Below the pieces are notes generated by a model. The model was not told the DNA's origin and searched no databases. It was given only the letters and a program-made list of their open reading frames with translations. From positions 83,791 to 147,790 of the forward strand of contig CALANS010000066.1 of NCBI GenBank assembly GCA_937926105.1: 64,000 nucleotides of DNA, in the 5' to 3' direction. The position numbers and the translations under genes were made by a program. How positions within the stretch are numbered: the stretch's first letter is position 1; every line of letters begins with the position of its first letter. This document shows, piece by piece, positions 17,220-24,307 of the stretch. Source of the DNA: an uncultured Actinomycetes bacterium (GTDB lineage: Bacteria; Actinomycetota; Actinomycetes; Mycobacteriales; Nakamurellaceae).

Positions 17220-18872
17220 ATGCCCACCCAGGCTCCCTGGGCCCCCGATCCCGCGGTGCCGGACGATGTCCCGTCGCCGACGGACCCCGTCACCGCCCCC
17301 ATGGCAGCGCCGGTCACAGCGCCGGTCACCTCAGCGACGGGCGCCGAGCCGCTCGCGCCGGCCCGGTGGCGGCTTCCGCTGGCCTGCGTGGTGGTGTTCG
17401 CGATCGCCTTTGCTGCCCGCCTGACGGCGGTGCTGGGCAGCAAGGGTGGGCTCACCGGCCGATTCATCTCGTACGACACGGGGGTCTACTACGCCGCCGG
17501 CGACGCGCTGAGCTTCGGCCGGCTGCCCTACCGAGATTTCACGCTGCTGCACCCGCCGGGGCTGCCGATGTTCCTAGTGCCGTTCGCGTGGCTGGGCCGG
17601 CTGACCACCGACCACGTCGGGTTCGTGACCGCGGTGGTAGCGTTCATGGTGCTCGGCGCCGTCAACGCGGTGCTGGTGACCCTGGTCGCGCACCGGATGG
17701 GTGCGGGGCCGATCGTCGCCGCGCTGGGTGGCGGGTTCTACGCGGTGTGGATCGGTGCGGTGCACGCCGAATATCTGGTCCGCCTGGAGCCGCTGGGAAA
17801 CCTTCTGGTGCTGCTCGGTCTGCTGAGCTACCTGACGGCGCAGCGATCGGGCCGGCGGTTCGGGCTGGTGCTGGCGGGCGCTGCCTTCGGAGCGGCCGCA
17901 AGCGTGAAGATCTGGTGGGCGGTACCGCTTCTCGTGCTGATCGCGTGGCAGCTGGCGCGCAGCCGGCGACACCAGCTGGTCCCCGTCACCGCCGGCGCGG
18001 CCGGCGCACTGGTCGTCATCAACGGGCCGTTCCTGCTGGCGGCGCCGTCCGCGATGTGGCACATGGTCGTGGCCGACCAGCTCGGCAGGGTGCGCTCGTC
18101 CGCCACCCTGGGGCGCAAGCTGAGTTACCTGGTCGGCACGCGCTACCTCAACCCCACGACGTCGCACGGACTGACCGTCGGGATCATCCTGATCGCGGCG
18201 GTGGCGGTGTGCGTGATAGTGGTGGCCGCGTGGCGCAGGCAGGCCGCGCGCCTGGTGGTCACTCTGCTGCTCGCGCAGCTTGCTGTGCTCGCGGTCGCGC
18301 CGTCCTGGTTCGGGTTCTATGCGGACTATCTGACGCCCGCCGCAGCGGTGACGGTGGCGGCGAGCATCGCCCCGCTGCGAGCGCGACGGACCGCCGGACC
18401 GCCGGGGCGTATCCGTCCCGCGTCCGTGGCCGCCGTTGGCACCGTCGTGATCGCCGCGGCTGCCACCCTCCGATTGCTGACGGCCGGCAACACCTTCGTC
18501 GTCCCGTTCCCGAGCGCGCAACTCACGGCCGCGGCCAGCGACGTCCGTTGTCTGATCACGGATGAGCCCACCGGGCAGATCATGACGAATACCCTCAGCC
18601 GTGGCCTGCGCGACGGATGCCCGAACTGGGTCGACATCACCGGTCGAACCTACGGTCCGGACAAGCTCGTCGCCTCGGACGGCAAGTTCGTGCCGAGGGC
18701 CGAGAACCCGCGCTGGCAGCGAGACCTGGTGAAGTATTTGACGTCCGGTAATGCCGTGATGCTGACCCGAGGCTGGGGCGTCGGGGCAAGCAAGCAGACG
18801 TTGCGGATAGTCCGCAGCGGCGAGGTGCTGGCAGACGTCGATCACTACGTCATCTATCACACCCGGCGCTGA
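17220..18872 (+). CDS. GT-C fold (GT39-like) integral membrane glycosyltransferase
   Basis: This membrane protein of about 550 residues has a Pro/Ala-rich cytoplasmic N-terminus and then roughly ten hydrophobic helices. The first periplasmic loop carries SYDTGVYYAAGDALSFGRLPYRDF followed by LLHPPG, which is the GT-C pattern with a catalytic Asp and polyprenyl-phosphate-sugar recognition. The last 120 residues form a soluble extracytoplasmic domain. Such enzymes transfer sugars from polyprenyl carriers to proteins or envelope glycans. It follows the alpha-2-macroglobulin-like gene after 211 bases with its own likely promoter. The start ATG 17220 lacks a strong ribosome site. Confidence 0.8.
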   Translation: MPTQAPWAPDPAVPDDVPSPTDPVTAPMAAPVTAPVTSATGAEPLAPARWRLPLACVVVFAIAFAARLTAVLGSKGGLTGRFISYDTGVYYAAGDALSFGRLPYRDFTLLHPPGLPMFLVPFAWLGRLTTDHVGFVTAVVAFMVLGAVNAVLVTLVAHRMGAGPIVAALGGGFYAVWIGAVHAEYLVRLEPLGNLLVLLGLLSYLTAQRSGRRFGLVLAGAAFGAAASVKIWWAVPLLVLIAWQLARSRRHQLVPVTAGAAGALVVINGPFLLAAPSAMWHMVVADQLGRVRSSATLGRKLSYLVGTRYLNPTTSHGLTVGIILIAAVAVCVIVVAAWRRQAARLVVTLLLAQLAVLAVAPSWFGFYADYLTPAAAVTVAASIAPLRARRTAGPPGRIRPASVAAVGTVVIAAAATLRLLTAGNTFVVPFPSAQLTAAASDVRCLITDEPTGQIMTNTLSRGLRDGCPNWVDITGRTYGPDKLVASDGKFVPRAENPRWQRDLVKYLTSGNAVMLTRGWGVGASKQTLRIVRSGEVLADVDHYVIYHTRR

Positions 18873-18938
18873 GCGTTATTCCTGCCGGGATCGTCCGGCC
18901 AGGTGGACCTCGAGCGGGTGACGTTGGACACTGGGCGC

Positions 18939-19649
18939 ATGGACGAGGACCGGTTGCACACCCTCCGGCGCGCCCTGCACAGCGGGGACCCGGCAACGAT
19001 GGTGGCCGCGGTCGCCGACCACGGCTTCACCCCGAGCGTGCAACTGGTGGGTGATCTGCTGTTACTGGCGCTGCGTTCCGACGCCGCAGGCGCCCGCGAT
19101 CTCGCCGCGCAGTGCGTCGCGGCGCTGGAGGCGCGCCGCTGGGACGGGGACCTGGAACTCGCCGACGCCCTGCGCGGCGACACCTCTCCGGGCGCGGACG
19201 GCGCCACGTTGATCGATCTGCCGATCGACCTGGACGAGCTGTCCGGCATCCTGGAGGGCGATCCCATGCACGGCGGCGGGCGGGTCGACCTGCGTACCGG
19301 GGAGGTCTGGCCCCAATCCACCTTCGACGACGGGGTGCTCGAGGAGGACGAGGCATCCGATCTGGAGGATCCCGAGCGGTGGCTGACGGTGTGGTCGCAC
19401 GGATCCCGGGACGGCTACCGGGACATGGTGAGCTTCGCGGACTCCCGCACCGATCCGCGACTGGTCGACCTGCTGGACGCGGCACTGGCCGGCCGCGGTG
19501 CCTTCCGACGTTTCAGGGACGTGTTGCTCGACTTCCCCCACGAGCGAGCCGAATGGCTCGCCGTCAGCGACGACCGGCAACGGGGCCGGGCACGCGCGTG
19601 GTTGGCCGACGCCGGATTCCGCGCCATCTTTCGGCGACTGGGCGGGTGA
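18939..19649 (+). CDS. UPF0158 family protein
   Basis: This 236-residue soluble protein carries the UPF0158 signature in its C-terminal half: VDLRTGEVWPQ, then DGYRDMVSFADS, and FRRFRDVLLDFPHERAEWLAVSDDRQRGRARAWL. The N-terminal half has no named domain. The function of the family is unknown. The start MDEDRLHTL at 18939 is preferred to an upstream in-frame ATG at 18903 because it is closer to the expected N-terminus. It converges with the DUF385 gene across a 29-base gap that contains a GGCCCGCGGGCC palindrome. Confidence 0.8.
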   Translation: MDEDRLHTLRRALHSGDPATMVAAVADHGFTPSVQLVGDLLLLALRSDAAGARDLAAQCVAALEARRWDGDLELADALRGDTSPGADGATLIDLPIDLDELSGILEGDPMHGGGRVDLRTGEVWPQSTFDDGVLEEDEASDLEDPERWLTVWSHGSRDGYRDMVSFADSRTDPRLVDLLDAALAGRGAFRRFRDVLLDFPHERAEWLAVSDDRQRGRARAWLADAGFRAIFRRLGG

Positions 19650-19678
19650 CCCGGCACTCCCAGACGTGGCCCGCGGGC

Positions 19679-20146
19679 CTAGGGCGTGAGCCGGAACGCT
19701 CGCGCGCCGGCCGCCCAGGCCAGGTGCAGATCCTCCGAACTCGGTTCCCCCGTCTCGTCCAGCCGGATGCCGTTCAGCTTCGCGAACTGGTGGTTGTCCT
19801 TGGCCATCACGGCGAAGTCCGCGACCACCCCGGGTTCGTCGGTGATGGCCTCGACGCTCACCCGCCGCAGGGCACCCTTCAGGCGAATCGTCACCTCCTG
19901 ACCCGTGCGCAGGTTGCGCGCCCACCCGAACTGAGTGCCGACCAGCAGCACGGTGCCGTGCCGGGTGTACGCGACCGGAATGGCATAGCGCCGGCCGGTT
20001 TTGCGCCCGATCGGGTAAATGGTGATCAACTTCGCTCCCGCGACGCGGCACAGTAGCGGAACGCGCAGCACCCCCCGCATCACCCGGTTGGCCAGACCTT
20101 GCAGCGGTATGGTGCGCGCCCGCGGCGCCGTCATCGGCTGGTTCAT
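19679..20146 (-). CDS. DUF385 nitroreductase family, deazaflavin (F420)-dependent oxidoreductase
   Basis: This 155-residue protein of the Ddn/DUF385 family has a split-barrel fold that uses reduced coenzyme F420 in actinobacteria. Recognisable segments are KLITIYPIGRKTGRRYAIPVAY, the strand HGTVLLVGTQFGW with the RNLR motif, and EPGVVADFAVMAKDN. The substrate (quinone, nitro or other) is unknown. The start MNQPMTAP at 20146 has a good ribosome site, GAGAGGAAG, 7-9 bases upstream. It stands alone, divergent from the ECF sigma gene. Its presence suggests a host that makes F420. Confidence 0.87.
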   Translation of the reverse strand: MNQPMTAPRARTIPLQGLANRVMRGVLRVPLLCRVAGAKLITIYPIGRKTGRRYAIPVAYTRHGTVLLVGTQFGWARNLRTGQEVTIRLKGALRRVSVEAITDEPGVVADFAVMAKDNHQFAKLNGIRLDETGEPSSEDLHLAWAAGARAFRLTP

Positions 20147-20330
20147 CGTGACGCTTCCTCTCGTATCGGCGACCCCGGCTCCGTGAAGCACGCCGGTTCA
20201 CTGCTATGACGGTCCGGGGTGCCCGGGTGTGACCGGTGCTCCTTCCGTAACCCTGAACCGGGGCCCCAGCCTGCTCCGGTCACATTTTCCCGGCCGATTC
20301 CGTCACACTGGCAAGGGAACGGGGGCGAGC

Positions 20331-21272
20331 ATGACGGTGCACGACGAGCAGCTGACCGCGCAGTTCGAGCACCACCGGCTCCGGCTGCGGTCGATCGCCT
20401 ACCGCATGCTGGGGTCGCTGGCCGACGCCGACGACGCAGTTCAGGAGACCTGGTTGCGCCTGGCGCGAACGGGCGCGGGCGAGATCGGCAACCTGGGCGG
20501 ATGGCTGACCACCACGGTGTCGCGGATCTGCCTGGACATGCTGCGCACCCGGGCCACTCGCCGAGAGGACCCGCTGGATACGTACGTCCCGGACCCGATC
20601 GTCACCGTCGACGATGCCGATCCGGAACAGGAGTCGATGCTGGCCGATTCGATCGGTCTGGCGCTGCTGATGGTGCTCGACACGCTGGAACCCGCCGAGC
20701 GGCTGGCGTTCGTCCTGCACGACGTCTTCGCGGTTCCCTTCGACAGGATCGGCGCGACCCTGGACCGGTCCCCGGCGGCGGCCCGCCAATTGGCCAGCCG
20801 GGCACGCCGGCGGCTGCGCGAGGCGCCCACTCCCCCGACGGACCTGCGCCGGCAACGGCACCTGGTGGACAGCTTCCTCGCCGCCGCGCGCGACGGAAAC
20901 CTCGACGCGCTCTACGACGTGCTCGACCCCGACGTCGTGCTGCGCGCCGACGCCGGCGACGGGCCACTGGGGCCATCGCGGGTCGTTCGAAGCGCCGCCG
21001 GGGTGATCGCCGAGGCACGGCACTACGCCGCGCTGGCTCGGTCCGGCCGGCGCGCGTTGGTCAACGACGCGCCCGGTCTGATCGTCATGCCGCACGACCG
21101 GGTGGTGGCGATCATGGCGCTGTCGTTCGGCGGCGGGCGCATTACGCGGATCGACATCCTGGCCGATCCGAAGCGGTTGGAGCGACTGGCCGACGCGTGG
21201 CGGGTGGACGGGCAACGCCCACTCGAGGGAGATGAACCAGGAGATGATCATGGACACAGCATCCATGCGTGA
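20331..21272 (+). CDS. ECF sigma factor with SnoaL-like C-terminal domain (SigJ/ECF41 type)
   Basis: This 313-residue sigma factor directs RNA polymerase to a small regulon. Region 2 is at about residues 10-75 (IAYRMLGSLADADDAVQETWLRLAR) and region 4 at about 115-175 (LEPAERLAFVLHDVFAVPFDRIGATLDRSPAAARQL). A C-terminal NTF2/SnoaL-like domain follows from about 185 (LVDSFLAAARDGNLDALYDVLDPDVVLRAD), as in ECF41-type factors, where it acts in cis in place of a separate anti-sigma factor. The ATG at 20331 follows GGGGGCGAG. The gene overlaps the next one by 23 bases, so the two proteins are probably made together. Confidence 0.88.
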   Translation: MTVHDEQLTAQFEHHRLRLRSIAYRMLGSLADADDAVQETWLRLARTGAGEIGNLGGWLTTTVSRICLDMLRTRATRREDPLDTYVPDPIVTVDDADPEQESMLADSIGLALLMVLDTLEPAERLAFVLHDVFAVPFDRIGATLDRSPAAARQLASRARRRLREAPTPPTDLRRQRHLVDSFLAAARDGNLDALYDVLDPDVVLRADAGDGPLGPSRVVRSAAGVIAEARHYAALARSGRRALVNDAPGLIVMPHDRVVAIMALSFGGGRITRIDILADPKRLERLADAWRVDGQRPLEGDEPGDDHGHSIHA

Positions 21273-21723
21273 CGGCAACGCCATCGCCGACCGCGTCGAG
21301 ATCGAGGCGCTGCGCGGCGAATTCACCGACGCGGTGATGATGCACGATTACGACCGGCTCGCGTCGCTGTTCACCGAGGACGGCGCGGTGCGGATTCCGG
21401 ACGTGGGCGCGGCGGCCGTCGGCCGGGCCGCGGTGCGCGCGGGTGTCGAACGGATGCAGGGGATGTGGGAGCTGTTCGTGCAGGCCGCACATCCGGGGAC
21501 GATCCGGCTGGAGGGCGATGTGGCATCCGGTCGCGCCTACCTGTGGGAGTTCGGCCGCACCCGCGACGGCGCCTCGCACCGGAACTACGGCGTGTATCAC
21601 GACCGCTACCGGCGGACCCGCGACGGCTGGCGATTCACCGAGCGCACCTACGAGATCCGGTATGTCGACGCCGAGGCGGTGACGGGAGCAGCGTCCACCG
21701 TGCCAGATCACGCGGCGGGCTAA
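21250..21723 (+). CDS. SnoaL/NTF2-like protein encoded with the sigma factor
   Basis: This 157-residue single-domain protein has the SnoaL_4-like pattern RGEFTDAVMMHDYDRLASLFTEDGAVRIPD, ending in YRRTRDGWRFTERTYEIRYVD. The ATG at 21250 follows AGGAG and lies inside the last codons of the ECF gene, suggesting translational coupling. Partners of ECF41-type factors are often small enzymes or carboxymuconolactone-decarboxylase-like proteins; here it is a second copy of the same fold as the sigma factor's own tail. It could be an enzyme, a ligand sensor, or a partner that competes with the tail. Confidence 0.8.
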   Translation: MDTASMRDGNAIADRVEIEALRGEFTDAVMMHDYDRLASLFTEDGAVRIPDVGAAAVGRAAVRAGVERMQGMWELFVQAAHPGTIRLEGDVASGRAYLWEFGRTRDGASHRNYGVYHDRYRRTRDGWRFTERTYEIRYVDAEAVTGAASTVPDHAAG

Positions 21724-21878
21724 CCGGGACCGGCGAGCAGCAGCCGGCCCGGTTTCTCGACGCGGGCCGGAATGCCTGACCGAGCGGCCTGTTACGGTGA
21801 CGCGGTGCCCGCGCTGACCACCCCGCCGCTGGGATTGCGGCCGGCCGGCCCCGCGTGCCACCGGCTTCGCGGACCGGC

Positions 21879-22592
21879 GTGAGCGCTCCCCGCGTGCTCG
21901 TCGTCGAGAACAGCGCCACCTCCGGGCTGCGCCGGTTCGAGACATGGTGGCGCGACGAGGGGCTCGAGCCCAGGATCATCCGCGCGCACCGCGAGGCGCT
22001 ACCCGACCGGCTGGACGGGTACCACGGACTGGTGCTGCTCGGCGGCGGCCTGATGCCCACCGACGACGACGCGGCACCGTGGTTGCCAGCAGAGCGCGAC
22101 CTCGCCACGGCTGCACTGGATCTCGGCACGCCGCTGCTGGGCATCTGCCTCGGCGGGCAGGTGCTGGCCACCGTCGCCGGCGGCGCCGTGCGCGAGTCTC
22201 ACGGGCTCCCCGAGGCCGGCAGCACCACGCTCACCCTCGAACCGACCGCCCTCGACGATCCGCTGTTCGGCGGGCTGCCGCGCACCGTCAACGCGATCGA
22301 GCACCACAAGGACGCCATCACGGCTCTGCCACCGGGCGCAGTATGGCTGGCTCGCAGCGAGCGCTGCCCCTACCAGGCATTCCGGGTTGGCCACAGCGCC
22401 TGGGGGTTGCAATTCCACCCCGAGGTACCGGCGGAGCGGGTGGCCCGGTGGGACCGGCAGAGCCTGATCGACGACGGATTCGATCCCGAGGCGCTGATCC
22501 GTCGGGCCGAGCGCGACGAACCCACCTCCGCACCGATCTGGCGACGGTTTGCCGGCCGCTTCGCCGCCGTGGTGGCCGGCGCCGGCGCCTAG
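21879..22592 (+). CDS. class I glutamine amidotransferase-like protein
   Basis: This 237-residue cytoplasmic protein has the full catalytic triad of the class I GATase fold: nucleophile Cys90 in [10 protein letters not shown], and His180 and Glu182 in LQFHPEVP. It stands alone without a synthase domain, as in the stand-alone GMP-synthase-like amidotransferases of actinobacteria that act on small molecules such as gamma-glutamyl compounds. The GTG at 21879 ([11 protein letters not shown]) is chosen because the first beta strand starts there; GTG 21855 is also in frame. No clear ribosome site is visible. The true substrate is unknown. Confidence 0.82.
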   Translation: MSAPRVLVVENSATSGLRRFETWWRDEGLEPRIIRAHREALPDRLDGYHGLVLLGGGLMPTDDDAAPWLPAERDLATAALDLGTPLLGICLGGQVLATVAGGAVRESHGLPEAGSTTLTLEPTALDDPLFGGLPRTVNAIEHHKDAITALPPGAVWLARSERCPYQAFRVGHSAWGLQFHPEVPAERVARWDRQSLIDDGFDPEALIRRAERDEPTSAPIWRRFAGRFAAVVAGAGA

Positions 22593-22761
22593 GGCCGTTC
22601 TCGCGTGCCACCCCACGGGTGCGCAATGGTGACGCAGGCCTGCGAGCCGAATACCCCCAGCCACCGTCGCGCCCACTACCTGCCGTAGATCGATGTGCAC
22701 GCTGCGCTACGCAGATCTCACAGGCACCCCGAGTAGGTTGCCAGCGGGTGTGTCTTGCCGC

Positions 22762-22790
22762 GGCCCGCCCGCGGTCATCGGGGGCGGGCC
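22762..22790. terminator. 9-bp GC hairpin in the leader of the DUF929 gene
   Basis: GGCCCGCCC (22762-22770) pairs with GGGCGGGCC (22782-22790) around an 11-base loop. It lies 36 bases before the GTG of the DUF929 gene and 170 bases after the amidotransferase stop. It may end the upstream transcript or act as a leader structure. No T-tract follows. Confidence 0.4.
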
Positions 22791-22825
22791 ACACGGCAAC
22801 GACGGGCCCGGACGGAGGGAGCACG

Positions 22826-23728
22826 GTGCCTGGATCGAGTGCGGGCCGAAGGCCCACGAAGGCGCAGCTGAAGATCGAGCGCGCGGCCAAACGCGCGCTG
22901 CAGGTCCAGGCACAGGCGCACCGCGCGCGACGCAGACGGCTGATGCTGGCGATGACGCCGGTCGTGGTAGTGGTCGTCGCGATCGCCATCCTGGTGGGCG
23001 TCAAGCTCGCCGGAACCGCGCAGGCCAACAAGACCACGGCGGCATCGGCCAGCATCACCCGACAGGTCACCGGCGTGCCTCTGTCGGCGCTGAACACCGT
23101 CGGGGCGGGCAGCGCCTCCGGTCCGGCCGCCACGCTGACGGGCGACAAGCTGACCGCGAACGGCCTGCCCCGGATCCTGTACGTGGGCGCCGAGTGGTGC
23201 CCCTACTGCGCGACCGAGCGCTGGCCGCTGGCGGTGGCGATCTCCAGGTTCGGCACGCTGACCAACCTCGGCGAGACCGCCTCGTCCCCGTCGGACGTCT
23301 ACCCGAATACGGCGACGCTGAGCTTTCACGGCTCGACATACACCTCGAAGGTCATCTCGTTCAGCGGCATCGAGATGGAGAACGATCAGCGACAGACGCT
23401 CGACACTCTCGACTCGGCCGACCAGAAGCTGTTCACCACCGTGGGCGGGGGCTCCTACCCATTCATTGACATCGGCGGCGTCTACCGATTCGGCGTGCAG
23501 TACTCGCCGGGCGTGCTGGCCGGCAAGACGCACGACGAGATCGCCCAGGCGCTGCGCGATCCGACCTCGACGATCGCCAAGGCGGCCGACGGTTCGGCCA
23601 ACGTGCTGACCGCGGCGATCTGCACGCTGACCGACAACAAGCCCGCGGCGGTGTGCACCTCGTCCGGGGTGACGGCGGCCGCAGCACTGCTGGCCAGTGC
23701 CCCGACGGCGACCACCACGGCAGGATAG
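22826..23728 (+). CDS. DUF929 membrane-anchored thioredoxin-like protein
   Basis: This 300-residue protein has a basic cytoplasmic N-terminus, one membrane helix (about residues 41-62), then an extracytoplasmic domain. The domain contains [17 protein letters not shown] with a thioredoxin-type CPYC pair at Cys125/Cys128, and a later SYPFIDIGG cis-Pro-like segment. DUF929 is known as a conserved archaeal and actinobacterial family. The CxxC and the VKOR gene 4 bases downstream suggest it is the DsbA-like oxidant of secreted proteins. The GTG start at 22826 has a ribosome site, GGAGGG, about 7 bases upstream. Confidence 0.87.
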   Translation: MPGSSAGRRPTKAQLKIERAAKRALQVQAQAHRARRRRLMLAMTPVVVVVVAIAILVGVKLAGTAQANKTTAASASITRQVTGVPLSALNTVGAGSASGPAATLTGDKLTANGLPRILYVGAEWCPYCATERWPLAVAISRFGTLTNLGETASSPSDVYPNTATLSFHGSTYTSKVISFSGIEMENDQRQTLDTLDSADQKLFTTVGGGSYPFIDIGGVYRFGVQYSPGVLAGKTHDEIAQALRDPTSTIAKAADGSANVLTAAICTLTDNKPAAVCTSSGVTAAAALLASAPTATTTAG

Positions 23729-23732
23729 GGAC

Positions 23733-24287
23733 ATGGCACAGGCGCAGCGCAGTTCGACCCCCTCGGACCATCGCAGGTCCGCCGACGGCGCCGGCGAGGT
23801 GGAGGTCGCCGGCCGATCGGTGACGAAGCTGGCATGGGTGACGTGGGCCCTGGCGATCATCGGCCTCGTCCTGTCGGCCTATCTCAGCTACGAGCACTTC
23901 ACCGGGAATGCCACGCTGAGCTGCCCGGCCACGGCAACGGTCAACTGCGAGAAGGTCACCACCAGCGAATGGTCAGAGGTCGCGGGCATCCCGGTGGCCG
24001 TGTTCGGGCTGATCTTCTACGTCGTGATGAGCGTGGCCTGCCTTCCGTTGTACTGGCGCATCCGGGTCCTCGACATCCCGCGCGTGGTAGCGACGATCGT
24101 CGGGATCGGCAGCGTGGTCTACCTGGTGTGGATCGAACTGTTCGCGGTGAACGCCATCTGCCTGTGGTGCACCGGTGTGCACGTGGTCACGCTGCTGCTG
24201 CTGGGTGCGGTGCTGTGGCTGACCGCCTCGTTGCGCTCGCAGGACGCCGAGACCGCCGCGCGACACCGGCCCGCCGGCCGGCGGTGA
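23733..24287 (+). CDS. vitamin K epoxide reductase (VKOR) family membrane protein
   Basis: This 184-residue membrane protein has about four to five helices and re-oxidises a periplasmic thiol oxidant using quinone, as DsbB does. The loop cysteines Cys64 and Cys72 (LSCPATATVNC) and the active-site pair Cys143-Cys146 in AICLWCTGVH are all present. SEWSEVAGIPVAVFGLIFY is the conserved loop-helix of bacterial VKOR. The gene starts 4 bases after the DUF929 gene, so the two form an operon for disulfide bond formation in the envelope. Confidence 0.93.
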   Translation: MAQAQRSSTPSDHRRSADGAGEVEVAGRSVTKLAWVTWALAIIGLVLSAYLSYEHFTGNATLSCPATATVNCEKVTTSEWSEVAGIPVAVFGLIFYVVMSVACLPLYWRIRVLDIPRVVATIVGIGSVVYLVWIELFAVNAICLWCTGVHVVTLLLLGAVLWLTASLRSQDAETAARHRPAGRR

Positions 24288-24307
24288 CGAAAGGGCCGAG
24301 CCGACAC

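Noticed and set aside
12600..17479. 940-codon minus-strand frame opposite the macroglobulin gene
   Set aside because: Antisense shadow of a strong gene; Arg/Gly/His-rich with no domain.
22826..24287. Classical DsbA/DsbB
   Set aside because: The first protein has a DUF929 layout and the second the VKOR cysteine pattern; neither matches DsbA or DsbB directly.
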